From: Enchytraeus crypticus
Taxonomy: Eukaryota > Annelida > Clitellata > Enchytraeida > Enchytraeidae
Assembly (NCBI GenBank): GCA_905160935.1
Contig: CAJHZI010000772.1
Location: forward strand, 349,001-413,000
Reading direction: 5' to 3'
Length of the DNA: 64,000 bases
Part shown: in pieces, positions 47,298 through 61,300 of the stretch
Layout of the letters: each line of letters starts with the position of its first letter
Numbering within the stretch: the first letter of the stretch is position 1
The notes under the pieces: generated by a model
Databases searched by the model: none
What the model saw: only the letters and a program-made list of their open reading frames with translations
Told to the model about the DNA's origin: nothing
Made by a program: the position numbers and the translations under genes

Positions 47298-48904
47298 TTT
47301 ATAATATATTACATTATTTTATATTCACTTAACTTAATTATACTGGTTCAAGAAGTCGTAAAGACTTGTATTATGTTATATTATAATTATATTATGATAA
47401 TTATATATATACGTACATCCCTTCAACCTGATACAATTAAAATTATAAATGGATTTTAAAATTATTTATTGCAAACTCTTTGTTTATATTTTGTAAACAC
47501 GTGCAAAATTGTACACATTGGCTAACCTCAGAAATTTTACTACCAGTATACGATTTTTAAGTTGAGCAATATATCCGCTGGAGAGTTATTCAAAGTAATT
47601 AATTAGCTTATTTTAGCAATTAAACAAATTATTTTAGTTTAATTTAAACATCAAACGATGACGAAATACAATGCTCAAACTGAACATTGGATTGCTGACA
47701 TTTTAATTTATACACAACGTCATAATTTTTATGAGCTTAGCACTTGTAAGAAGTTTTTTGAAATAAGCCTACTAAAGCAACTTTTGGAATTTTAAAGAAG
47801 TTTCAAATAATTTTTAAGTATTTTAAGTATCTTAAAAGATACTTTTAAAATACTTGTAAGAAATGATTAATATCGCGTTATATAATTTTATTTGTCTTAA
47901 CACTTTATATGCATATACAAAGAGTAAAATAAATAGCTTATCACTACTATAACTAACAATTAACTAACTAAACGTAACTTATCTAAACTGTAACTTATAT
48001 TTACTCTTTTTTCGTTAACATATGATATTATCATATTGCAGATGTGGACGTTATGTTTGCACAATCGACATCATGCAAACCTTTTAACCTCTCCAAGCCC
48101 AGCATTAGTTAATATTTTAAACATCTTGTAACGTAGTAAAAAGAAACTATATTCATCGATTAATTCCAGCATACTATATATTGAGTACATGCCTATCGTT
48201 GTGTCTATAAACTGCATTTAAAATCCCTATTGACGAGTAATTTTGTAGGCTTACTGTCGATGCATGCAAAGAGATGAAACTCATTTCGATGTCTATCCTT
48301 CTAAGGTTCTAGTTATGAAATAAACTTCAATTCTGGAGATTATATTTTAGTATCCCTGAATCCCTTGAAATTCAGTAATTCACGCTTGCTGTTTGGCGTA
48401 CATATAGGACTAACTATAACAAATAAATGGACGGAATGTTAAGCATGCAGTTGTTCCACTTTACAAACATGAAAATTGCCGGCAGAATAGAACCAAATAA
48501 TTTCCTTTGCTCGGCCGAATTTCACAACTAATTTAAGGAATCTCAGTTAAACTTGTTTCAACAGCAACTCGTAACAAAGTCAACAGTCAAGCAGTGGTTA
48601 AAGTGGGAACTGAGGGTTAGGAGAACGGTCAGAATTTTTCGGGACCTCTGTAATGACGTACGTATTTACAGATCTCGTATAGTATCTAATATGGGCCCGT
48701 AGCAGAAGAAAGCATCTCTGACAAATGAGTTCTCATGCATCCCCTCCCCACTTAACCACGATTCATTTCAGTCAGGCGATTTCAAAGCGAAGCTTGGCTG
48801 TAGAAGTTCGGCATACGCTAAGAACGCTGCCCTCGCTGCCCTTTAACTACCCCTTGTAAAGGTTTAGGGCGAAGCCTCCGTCTCTTGACTACTGTAGGCC
48901 TTTA

Positions 48905-49065
48905 GCTAAAGAACGGCCTAGACGCTACCAAAAACAATTGTCAAGAAATAATATTTTTTAGAATTCACTTTATAGCGTGAGTGAGAATCGAACCCCCAAC
49001 GTCAGTAATCTGAAGCTGACTCTCTAGAGTCTCTACTGCTCGTACCAAGGCGTTAGACCTCCATC
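48905..49065 (-). mobile_element. Third tRNA-like SINE
   Basis: Minus strand shows a tRNA-like head GGTCTAACGCCTTGGTACG and a B box GGGTTCGATTCTC about 60 nt later. It differs from SINE-1 and SINE-2. A decayed tRNA pseudogene is the alternative. Confidence 0.5.
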
Positions 49066-49138
49066 TTATTGATATTTTGTATGAATTCTAATTACGATAA
49101 CAGTAAATTTAAAGTAAATAATTAAACTGCTAATTAAA

Positions 49139-49830
49139 ATGGTCTATATTCCTGAAGACATTACACTGTGTAACACAGCTTTTGTTCCTCTTGATTTAAA
49201 CCTTGTTTCTGATTGGAATTTCGATGCTGATTCCAAACATGTAATTGGTTTTGTTGTATCATCACTGGTTGCAAAGATATTTAAGGTTTACTATTATTGC
49301 AATTTTTCTATTGCTATATGTTCAAATTATGTGCATTTCGTTTCAAATTCCATATGATAAATTGTAATGGTAACTATTTCAATTCTAATTTGAGCAGTAA
49401 TGGCTAATAGACAATGCAAGAACCATCCTGATGGTTTCTGTTATGTCTGTGGAAATTACATTAGTAGTGAACAAATTTCACGACGTATAGAAAGAGTCGA
49501 AAGTACTACATAGCTTATCTTATCTATTTTGGAATGCCAATTGGACATCAGGACAAAGCGCGGGCGCCACATGTGATCTGAGCAAGCTGTCGCGTCTCAC
49601 TGGAAGCATGGCTAAGGGGGAGTCGCAAGGCAATGCCCTTTGTAATACCGTGAATAAGGAGAGAGCCGCAAAATCACCACGATCATGCAAGAGATGATCC
49701 TAGTCCGCACTTTCCGAACCAAAATAAACTGAATGACTTGATTCTAGACTTAGGACTGCCAAAGTCAGGCGCAGAGCTTCTCGATCCAAGGCTTATGGAA
49801 TGAAACTTGCTGGGAGAAAAGATAAAAATT
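49139..49830 (+). pseudogene. Decayed member of an orphan repeat-gene family
   Basis: Pieces in three frames line up as one protein: LNLVSDWNFDADSKHVIG (about 49190-49245), a Cys/His block CKNHPDGFCYVCGNY (49412-49456), ISRRIERV, YYIAYLIYFGMPIGHQDK (49506-49559), AMPFVIP, REPQNHHDH (about 49663-49690) and NKLNDLILDLGLPKSGAELL (about 49720-49780). This order of blocks matches, from memory, a large uncharacterised family found in many copies in arthropods and cnidarians that starts with a CKNHPD.FCY.CG motif. Several stops and frameshifts; not functional. Confidence 0.6.
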
Positions 49831-50769
49831 AAAACAGCACAATGTGTTTGCCATTACATTAGAGTAACATGTAGATGTTTACAAGTATTAGATAAACAGG
49901 TAACATAGTGATTGCACCAGTCAGCAGAGAACATATGACTACGCTGTAATTAAAATACGCTAATTTGGTTAATCACACAATCAATGACTCGCGTAAAAGT
50001 TAAAATAACAAAAATGAAATAACTATAGGTCATAAATCAAACTGCAGGTTCAACAAGTGAAAATAAAAATAAAACATACTTTGCATCAATCTGATAGCAT
50101 AACATGATTTTAAATATAACCTTTATGTTCTACAGTTCAATAGACAATATATCAGAAAATTTACTGACAGAAAATTACATAAAATAATAAGATACACATT
50201 ACGTCTGTAATTGCACAATGCTTCAATAAGTTACAAAAATAAGTATATTGGGCATGTATGAGTATAAAATTATTTATTATAAAATGTTGGTTATACTGAA
50301 AAGCAATAGATTTGTCACTTTTAATGTCTTACACCTCATTTCTTTTAAATGAAATGTTTAGCTTAACAATGGCTCAATATCATCATATTTGATAACTTTC
50401 AAATACCATACATAAATGATAGGAATTTCTTATAGATTACATTCACAAGTGTTGCATTGTATCAGTTAATTCTGAGACACGCAGGGCCTACATGCGCATC
50501 AGAACTAAAGATCAGCTGCAAAGGATCGAATAATTACTTGACGAAACAAAACATCGAATGAAAATTAATGCTCTCAGTTTATCAATAAAATTAGATGCTA
50601 CAGAGTTCATTATGATTAGTTTAGAAAGAGCACCATTACATCAGCTTTAGCATTTCCAAACAGCTACGATTTACTTCGAATTAAAATTAGCACAACCACC
50701 AGAAATTACAGAATGATGATGCACATATTACAACAAACAACGATGTTTCGATGTAAACGCTAACCACGT

Positions 50770-50910
50770 GATGGTTTCGAAGTGGCGAAGTCGGTAAGAC
50801 ACGCGACCGCGGATCAGAATGTGCGGGGTTCAAATCCTGGGCTCACCCGTCACTGACATCGCTTTCGAGTGAGGAAACTGACGTTAACCTTAGCTTTAGC
50901 TTTACTTTTG
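50770..50910 (+). mobile_element. SINE-2 copy (best preserved head)
   Basis: TGGCGAAGTCGGTAAGACAC resembles a tRNA-Leu/Ser type A box, and GGGGTTCAAATCCTGG a B box about 50 nt on. Tail TCGAGTGAGGAAACTGACG then TTAACCTT. Confidence 0.85.
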
Positions 50911-51375
50911 ACAATTTATGTTGAATTAATTAATTGTTAGCACACGAGGGTCGAATGAATTTGTGGTAGATGTCAAAACCAATACGTGTGGAACTTGCAC
51001 GAGTATTATGGAACCTCATAAGAGTTCCGACGGTCTTGATTAGCACAAATTTTCTAAAGGTAAGTAATTACGTTAGTAAGACGTTAGTACTGCAATGACA
51101 AAAGTAATACTGGTTGCTGTAGTAAATGGATCACAGTAGTCCGACGATTTCTCAAATTTGAAAGTTGTTTAGTTAATGTTGCCTATTCACTTACATAACT
51201 TACATCAACAACAAGTAACAAATCTCTAAAGCATTTGCAACACTTGCTCTAAAAATCTAGAACATTCACAACATTTGCAGATGTTTTATAGAAAATATCA
51301 GAAAGATCATTTTAACACGATTAAAGTAAAGATAACACAGAAATCATTTTCACACGTCTATCACACAAATCACTA

Positions 51376-51381
51376 TTTATT
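51376..51381 (-). promoter_or_regulatory. Possible polyadenylation signal of the tektin-like gene
   Basis: AATAAA on the minus strand about 72 bp past the stop codon. It is the only copy of the canonical hexamer I noted this close to the gene end, but in AT-rich DNA chance matches are common. Confidence 0.4.
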
Positions 51382-51452
51382 TTATCACTGAAAACTGGAA
51401 ATCAAACAAACACTTTCATGCCCACATCCCGAGTGCAGACTCGAGTCCTGTT

Positions 51453-54400
51453 CTACTGCCCGGCAGTCCCGCTACATCTGACGATAAACTCAGCTGAGGG
51501 CTGCAGGAACTGCCTCATCTCAACATTTCTCTTGCGCAGCACCAGCACGCCCTTGTCCACTCTGTAGCCGGCTCTCTTGTCCAGCACGTCACTGCTCAAC
51601 TCATCTCTCGCCAGTCTCAGCTCACCTAGGCCGCGTCCAGTGGCGCACAGGACGTCCAGCAACTCCTTGTCGCTCTGAGTCATAGTCACAACACTGTCTG
51701 TTGTAAGTACTTAAAGTGGTTCCTACGGAGCTTCAGTTAATAGGCTGAATATCATGAAACAAAAAATATTGAAACTTGACGACGTATTATAGTGCTTATA
51801 CTAATACTTGAAACCAGTGCATTAATTATTAATTAGATACACGATAAATATAGTGATATCGCGATGAATCATAATCACAAAAGATGTACATGTATTCAAA
51901 TACTGTACCTCTATGCGGCCGAGTGGTAGCACGCTTATCCAATAAACAGAAGGACAATTGTTCAAAACCTCACCAGACTCCTTCTGGCAGGCAGTCATCA
52001 GTTTGGCAAGATACATAAATGTAGCGTTAGCTGTTTTACTTGGTTGGAGAGGTATATGCTGAGGTGTACAAGGCTGAACGCCTCGAAACTGTATTTAACA
52101 ATTCTCCAATTAGCACTTTAAATATTGAATATTAAAGTTGTTGTATGCTCAAATTTCAAGAGAAACAGTTTTTGAATTCCGCAATGCCAAAAACTCCGCA
52201 ATGCCTGCAGACAAAAAGTCAAACTTCACAAATGAATTTTTCTATATTTGTTTCAGTTAAAACCTAGTCTAACATATTAATTGTCGTTACTTCTCTGGCT
52301 AGTGTAGAGACTTCAGTGCTTCGGGCTACCAGAGATCAGAAGTGTATTCATTAGACGTCTAATTGATCAATTGATTTGATACAAACCTTATTAATCACGT
52401 CTTTCTCCCTCAGCGTAACTGCCCCGTGATGACGCTGAGACACTTTAATCATCGGCCTGTCGCTTCTCTCCCTCAACGTCAAGTCTCTCGCTGACTGAGG
52501 TCCCTGTGACACACAGTTACATAAACTAATAAGTATTGATAGTGGTTCCCTGTGACACACAGTTACATATACTAATAAGTATTGATTGAGGTCCCTGTGA
52601 CACACAGTTACATATACTAATAAGTATTGATTGAGGTCCCTGTGACACACAGTTACATATACTAATAAGTATTGATTGAGGTCCCTGTGACACACAGTTA
52701 CATATACTAATAAGTATTGATTGAGGTCCCTGTGACACACAGTTACATATACTAATAAGTATTGATTGAGGTCCCTGTGACACACAGTTACATATACTAA
52801 TAAGTATTGATTGAGGTCCCTGTGACACACAGTTACATATACTAATAAGTATTGATTGAGGTCCCTGTGACACACAGTTACATATACTAATAAGTATTGA
52901 TTGCTTGTAACAATATACATCAATGACATTATATCTCACAACATAGAATGGCACCAGTGACATATATCTCACAACATAGAATGGCACCAATGACAATACA
53001 TCTCTAAATATTCAAATATCAAGATGAAATTAAATAATTAAGAATTTACATATAAAATAAATTACTATAAACCTTGAAATGACACCAGATATTATTAGTA
53101 TTGTCATAAAACTTCTGCACACGATTCAGAGAGCGCTGCGTCTCCGCTCTAGCTTCCACCAACTGTCGCTACAGTGTATCAACAGCATCAAGAAAATAAA
53201 TCAATACATGATAACAATACAAATAGGTCATCAATGACGGTCTTTATTTTCACGAAGTTCTTTTGAAATTGTGTTGAGGAGCTATTTGTATTTCAGTCAG
53301 TGATGTCTGAATACTATGAAGACAATCAGCTGGAGATAAAACAATTAATTAGTCAAGATCGGATTGTATGAGTAACAGGTGTGTGCACGATATCATCCTT
53401 TTATGACTGAACCATTTGCATTTGCCTTTCATATCCTTTGCCACCTTACTCACTACGCTAAAGTCATTTGACCTGTCCTTCTACTTTCTCTATTGTTTAC
53501 TGTGTACCTGTGCAACTATCTTTCTCTTGCTCGTGCCTCATCAATCACCTCGAATGCTTATATTTCACTTCAGCTATTGGCAGTAAGTAGAGGGCAAGTG
53601 ATTTGTATTGTTTCTGCTTAAAACTTGTCTTAAGTCTCTTCTAACTGCATTTTAAGAAGGAGGCGTGGTAAATGAATCATCGAAGGTAGCATACTAGTAA
53701 TTTAGTATAGGCCTAGTATATTTATGCAGGATGTAATTTTCTATGTCATTCGACTTAATTCTGTTGATAGTGGTATTACTTGCTCGGTAATAGAATCCTT
53801 ATATTTGAAAAGTGATTCAAAAGAGGTATGCACTTATTTAGACTGCTTGCATATAAGAAATTTTACAACTAAAGAGTACAACGAAATACGTACAGACTGA
53901 TAAGTGAGAATGATATATAAGCAACTCACTAGCACACAGGTAAGAGATTTCGCGTTTCCGTTTGAACTTCACATTTGGTAGGATGAAATCAATTTAGAGC
54001 TAGTTGGTAAAAATAATCTTAGCTTGCTTTGAGATTTGAGAGAAATAATTAAAAAGTTAAGAGCAGGTAACTTGAATGAGCCTGACAGATTAAAGATCGA
54101 TTTTCTGGTTAACAGATATAATTTATAGCTATATTACAGAAATCACACAATATAAGTAACACAATGATGTAAAGAACAAGAAAGCGTAACAAACCCTCAG
54201 CAGATCAGACTCCACAAGTTTCTGATGCAGTCCTCTCTGGACGGACTCGTGAGCAGTTCGCTGCACTCGACGACTCTTAACGAGCAGCCGCGCGGCGTCC
54301 TGGCGCACACACGAGCCGTCCTGTAGAGCTGCCTGCGCGTCCTGTACGGCTCCCGCTACCTGCGTCAACAACCAGTAGCAGTCCAATGTGAGAACTAATG

Positions 54401-57281
54401 AAGTGAAATAAGTCTGCAGAACAAAAGGTGAAGTCTCGTTTAAATTGAATATTATGAGTCAATATGACTCTATCAAGTCATTTGAAATTGATAGAAAACC
54501 AAGGCTCGGATGAGATTTGTGTACGAATGATTTTCACCATGTTCACAAACCGACGAATTAGGTCTAATATATTGTTTTATATTATATTTTTCTATTATAT
54601 TTGTTATATTAATAATTTTAAAATTCCAAGTGTTGTGACCAGGTTGTTTGAATAGACTAACTGGTGACTGCATGTGGCGTACAGGCGCCTAAAGCACTAG
54701 GTCTAAGATTCAAACTAACGTCAGAAAGGGCATTCGGTCGGAGAGCGCCTAGGTCCCAGAAATTTTTACTAAATTTAAACGAGTGGAAAAGTCTTAAATA
54801 ATTATTGAAGGTCTATTCGTATCTTAGCTCTAGTTAAACTGGGATTAAAGGAAGATGATGATTTTTATATTATTATAATGCTTAACGACTTTGCAAAAGC
54901 TTATGCCACCGAGTTTGTTAATCAAATTTCAAGAAATTTAAAACTAGTGTATTAAACTGATTGCAGAGTTACTAAGAACAACTTAAATAGCTCATGTGAC
55001 TTAGTAAGTTACAACCAAACACTGCTACGTGACGTTATGTAAGTTACAACCAAACACTGCTACGTGACGTTATAAAAGTTACAACCAAAAGCTACTGAGC
55101 ATAATGCTTCACTGAATAATCGTAATTTTCTTATGTAGACCACAATGCACAATGGTATTACAGGAAAAACTGCAAAAGATGAGACATAATGTACAATGAA
55201 AACAGCATTGATGAATAGGAAATAAATTATAATTAACATTACTGATAAGTAAATAAAAATATAAAATAAATCATCTAATACGTTATTAAAATAAAATAAG
55301 AGGTAAAAATAATTGTTTCAATTTAGCATTTTTACATGGTAAACAGTTAGGCAATTTAGACCATTTTCTGTATAGCCAGCCCAATGAATGTCCGAGATTT
55401 TACTCTCAGATCAACGCGGCTGGGATTCGAAACCATGAGAGTTCAATTCACCTCAGGATCTGTCATAAATTTAAAACTTCAAGACATTACCCTTACGCTA
55501 TTAAGACATTCATTTAGCTGCATCTAATGCTAATACTGTACGGACCATGTTTACAATCTATTATGGTAAATTAAAATTTAATCCTATTTTTATTTAATTA
55601 TATTAATTATTGACCTCCTCCTGTAAAACAGTCTCGAAGACTGATTTCGGCCATAATATAGAAGCACAGGCTAATTTTCGTTAGTATCGCTACTACTGCG
55701 TTACTTTCGTTAGCTGCTACTACTAATAATAATTATAATTATAATACACCAGCAGCTTGGTTAGCAATAGAGATGCCTAAGGCTGAAGTCTAAAGACTGC
55801 AGTGAGTGAATAGTCTTAGATCTCTTGTATCGATCGCCTCTGCGGTATCGCTTGAATATCACATCTCTCTCACAGTTCTCAACAAGAAGCCAGAGAACGA
55901 TAGATTATACCTCAGGTGTGTAAGGTCCCACAGCATCCACGGTACAGTTGGCGTTGGAAGCGGAGTCCAAGCCGTGATCAGTGGAAGGCACTGAACTAAG
56001 ATCGGCAGAAGATTTAGTTCTGTACGGGCTGGTAGGCGGCAGGTTGAATCTGCGCAACGTGAGCAAATAAAACAATCAATGAAGTAGGCATTATTCTTAA
56101 TATGCATTTCATTAAGGATTAAAAATCATACTGTCTAGAAATAGCAAAAGAAGAACATTATTAAACACTTTAAACCATTTACAAGTTACAATCTATATTT
56201 TTCTATAGTCATAGAAGCAATCACGGGTACTCCGGTATATGAAATATTTATTTAAAAACTTTTCTAGCGATATAGCCTATAATCCCATCTGTAAGCATTT
56301 AATTATAGGCCTACCTATATAGACTGTCGTAGGAACTGTAAATCACAATCATCACAATCACACTAGCTCACATTCATCATTACTACTGACCTCTTGACAT
56401 ATCCGTTCTTCTGCAATGCAGTGACAGGTACCGCAGGGCTCACAAGTTCCAATGCCAGAGCTCTCTCTCTGCACACACTGCCCAGTCTGCTGTGCGCATC
56501 AACCAACCTCTACACACAGGTAATGTCATCGTGTTTAGTCATTTATTTAAATTAGTTAAATATTTTAAATTAGACTATATCAATATCTGGTAAGCACTTG
56601 GATTTTCTTGACAAAATATATTAGAAAAAACTTCAAGCTAAAAGCCTCAAACACCATCAACATTCATCATCATTTTAGCATGAATCCAAGTTTAACAAGG
56701 GTAGAGTTTAGAAAATTTTGTAGCAATTTTTGAAGACTAGGCGCTCACCAACCGAATGCCCTTTCTGACGTTGGTAGACACCAGCAACATTAAAATAGTA
56801 AAACGTAAAACTTTAATGTGAACTACGCTACTATAAGAAAGGGAAATGTGGACGTTGAAGATTCATTGGATATCATAAAAATTAGGGCAATGAAAGTGTG
56901 ACTAAAGCGACGAAAGGAAAGATTATTAGGACTTGCAAAGTTATAATTACGTGAGATTGATATGTCTGGTAATGCCAAGCTTTGATTAATAATTTAAATC
57001 GACATACAAATAAGACAATAATGAGCATATTATAACTTCGTTATAATATGCCCATTACGGAGGAATTGCTAAATGTGATAATATCAAAAGGATTAGGATA
57101 GAACTAACGGAAATCGATATTAGGGGATATTAGAAAATTGATAAAAAATCATCCAACATCTTCATATCGAACTACGTTTGATCGGGGTGATCCAATGTAG
57201 ATCTAGAAGAAAAGCAGAGAATAGAGATTAGCCGATCTATATTCTGTGGACAAGCAAATAGGCAGTAGAGAACCTGAGAAC

Positions 57282-57338
<57 letters not shown>

Positions 57339-58312
57339 GGAGAGAGAGAAAAAGGGAATAATCTCCATCAGTTCATATGTTGAGTCTACAAAACTTACAA
57401 CTCGGCTAATATGTCATTGTTAAATAATGCTATCTGTATCCTGTAAAAGAGAATTATGTATTTTATAAATTTTAACTAATAAAGTCCCTCTATATTTGAA
57501 ACGCAGACTCCAGTAGGCCTATATGGTACAGAGGTAATCTGATATCGAAAAAAATTGGTTTATTTGAATACCAGTAGCTAAGAATATGGGAGAATTGAAG
57601 AGTAAATGACAAATATACACAAATTTAGATACCTTTTATAAAGTAGATTCGTTTCTAGATAATTTTTATATCGTTTTCTTGTCAATAAGAAAAGACGCTA
57701 CGGTCTAAAGAAGAGAGAACGAACAGTAGCGAGGCTCCTCTTACAAGACAGTATATACAAGAATGCAGAATAAAAGTTTATCAAATCTTTTAAATAGTGC
57801 ATAGCATAATATGCATATAAACAAAAATTCTATTTTCTTACTATAACGTATTGAATTGAGGCAAACACTAACTTTTTTTAGAATGGGAAACATATTTTTA
57901 ATTTTATTCCCTTAATTTAAAGAAGCTCTTTTTAATCGATCAACAGTCCTAAATCTAAAATGAATGAATACGATGAATATATAAATTAATTAATTGAAGG
58001 GCGTCATAATATAACTATTTATTATAAATAAAATATAATTAAAATAAATAATTTATTATAATTTATTATATTGAATGTATCAATAGCACAATGGTTAGTG
58101 GTGTAGATAACGTCATGAAGTTTTAAATGACAGATCCTGAGGTGAATTGAACCCCCGTGGGTTCGAATCCCAGCCGCGCTGATCTGAGAGTAAAATCTCG
58201 GGCATTCACTGGACTGGATACACGGAAAATGGACAAAATTGCCTAACGGATTTAACATGTGGTATTAAAAGTGATACATATCAACGTAGTTGATCATTTC
58301 ACTATAATGTGG

Positions 58313-58345
<33 letters not shown>

Positions 58346-61300
58346 AGAGGTGACATTAGAATCAGCCGCCCACGAGAACAGCAGCACTAGAGGATGAGCG
58401 CAGACCTGCACGGAGTGTCTAACGAGTATCAGCTGTCTCACGATCAAACCCTTCAGACTGATCAGATGAGCTGCCTCAGCCCCCAGCAAGTCATCCGCTC
58501 CATCAGCTAGCTACACACACATGAGTTATAAGTGAAAAGTGCAGCTACACACACGAGTGACAAGTGCTAAGTGCAGCTACAAACATGAGTGACAAGTGCT
58601 AAGTGCAGCTACACATATGAGTGAGAAGTGCTAAATGCAGCTACACACACACGAGTGAGAAGTGCTAAATGCAGCTACACACACATACACACACACGAGT
58701 GAGAAGTGCTAAGTGCAGCAACACACGCACGAGTGAGAAGTGCTAAGTGCAGCTACACACGCGAATGAGAAGTGCTAGGTGCAGCTACACACACGAGTGA
58801 AAAGTGCTAAGTGCAGCTACACGCACAAGAGTGATATGTGTTACAAGTAGCAACACACACTTGAATGACATGTTTTATATGTAGCAACACACTTGAATGA
58901 GAAGTGCTAAGTGCTGGCACACACATACAATGACATAAGCTACACACATTTAAGTGATATGTGTTATAACAGAGCTTAAAAAACACCAGTGAGAGGTGAT
59001 ACATGCAGCTAAAATATGTAAATTAGAGATGATACTAACAGTTGCAGTAATGATATCAATGAGAGATTTCAGTAATCCAACATGATATATAGGCATATAG
59101 GCATAATAAACAAGTAATTAATTACACTGTTAATAAAGTTAACATTGTATTAGTTATAAATCTAACTCTAAATAATTATTATCAGGTAAATTGGTGATGT
59201 CCTAATATAAGGACGTTTATAAAATACAATAATCTTCTACATTTAATTCACTCAATGTTAATTTACTAATCTCGATCTTGAAGTGGATAATCTAAAGAAT
59301 GCCATAAAACTCTTAACAAGTTTCAGTACTTTCTACATCAGTTTTGGATCAGTAAAATAGTATTTTTAGTAATAGTACTGAATTGAAATAGTAATAATGC
59401 TATTGCTGTTAGTATTGAATATTTTGAACTAAACCTATTGGGAAAATTATTACACATGAAGAATATTGGCAGTACATATCTTCTCTCATAGATTGCACTC
59501 GATACTACTAACAATTTCATTGACATTTGATGCGAAGTTAAACAATGTCTTAAATACTTCATTGAAAATAATATGTATAGATTTAAAAGGTAGATCTATT
59601 CAAAGTTATTGTTGATTGGAATTGTAGAGCTTTTTGTAGCTAACTTGTATCTTTTTGTCAGTAAATATTTTTCAACAACTGTAATTGGACCACTTAATAT
59701 AGCTGAGCAACAGTTACACTGGCATTTATCCAACCGTTAGTCATTACCTGCAAATCTAAGTTTACTTCATAGTCACCATTAATTAAATAAATAATTGATA
59801 AATAATAATAACTGTTTAGATAACATTTTGCTGCCTATAAAAATTACAAGCATAAGTAAAAGAAACGAGATATTCTTAATGGATATACATGGAATGTTAC
59901 TTATAAATGCATCTAAATGCAACAGATTTCATCCATACCAATAAACTATTTCGATAGGTCAATAGTAAAGAATCCATGTCATTACAAATATTTTTATTAC
60001 AATGGAGTACAGAATCCATAAGTAATTAATAATAATAATATTATATCAGAATGGTATGGGTAAACAGGATTGTTTTCTCAGGGAACCACGCCCCTGCCCA
60101 ATAAATGTTAGTCGAAGCAGAGGAAGGCACAGGGGCCTACCTCATCATAAGCAGAATCCCCAAGAATAATGGTATATAAAAAGGAATGTTATAGATTATT
60201 TAAAGATCCACTTGTAAGTGAACATGAAGGGACCTGCCAGTAGGCAGTGCACTAAGAGAGAGAGAGAGAGAGATAGAGAGAGAGAGATATTATAATGGAA
60301 TCATCTACTATGAAACATTCCAAGAACAATAATATTTAAGCCAGGCAGTGAAGCCCTTTTATATTTACTGTCTGATTCATTGAGTCATAAATCTGCAATC
60401 ATATTCAGTCAATAAATAGCCAATATTTCACAAGGAGATCTATAATATCGGCGAGATAAGCTCAAGTACCCTTGAGAAAATGTATATTGCTTATTCAGAC
60501 TATCAGAGGTGACGAGTAAGAGGTTTTATCTTATACACATCGTCGCCTATATATTACCAACGCGAAGTCAATCAAAGAGTTCTGAAGCAAAACAGCAGTA
60601 TTGTTAAAAGTGGCTTAAACAATCACACTGACTTTTTATGGTATAATTATCGACTTATTAATGATTAATTACTAAGTAGATTTTAATGAAAATTATATAA
60701 ACGTTAGATCATAATAAAATCAAATCAATCGAAACTTAGTATAAAGTGATATGCTAAGAGAAACAGTTCATTGAACAATACAAGAATTCTTTTAATTATG
60801 GCCTGGACAGCGATATCAACCTATGCTATCAACTTTGTCAGTACGATCTAAATCCTAGCATTTAAACAAATAAATTTTGTAAGTGAAATCAACCTTTTCT
60901 CTCTGAGGTCGCTCACTTCGAATTCTTAGACTAGCTCTATTAACATCAAGATCCTTCATCAGTAGTTCAAGCTCTCGCTCAAGGCCCTCTCTAATCCTTA
61001 CCACCAGCTTCAGCTCTTGGTTCACATCTACCATCTTCTCGCGCAGCATACTTACAACAAGGCGAATATCACGAAAATACCTATAACATTTACAAATGCC
61101 TATAACTTAATATGATAATATTAATATTAAACGTAATAATATATATAATGATAACAATATAGGTTTAACTTCCGTTTCTTCATCCATGGATGATATCAGG
61201 GACGTCCCCACAGCACACATCACTACAGATTAATTCACCCAGACCAATCTGAAAAAGAATTGCGCTAAGGAGAAGTAAGGTCCTAATTGAACGCCGGTCC

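Noticed and set aside
52351-52996. Two long minus-strand open frames with 15-residue repeats
   Set aside because: They are by-products of a 45-nt tandem repeat. Only the first 121 bp on the exon side (52383-52503) is supported as coding.
57030-57058. ATAACTTCGT followed by TATAATATGC looks like part of a loxP site
   Set aside because: The spacer and second arm do not match loxP. It is explained by the AT-rich snapback inverted repeat in a LINE remnant.
58512-58990. Repeat spacing suggesting a CRISPR or satellite array
   Set aside because: Units vary in length and have no separate unique spacers; a degenerate intronic minisatellite.
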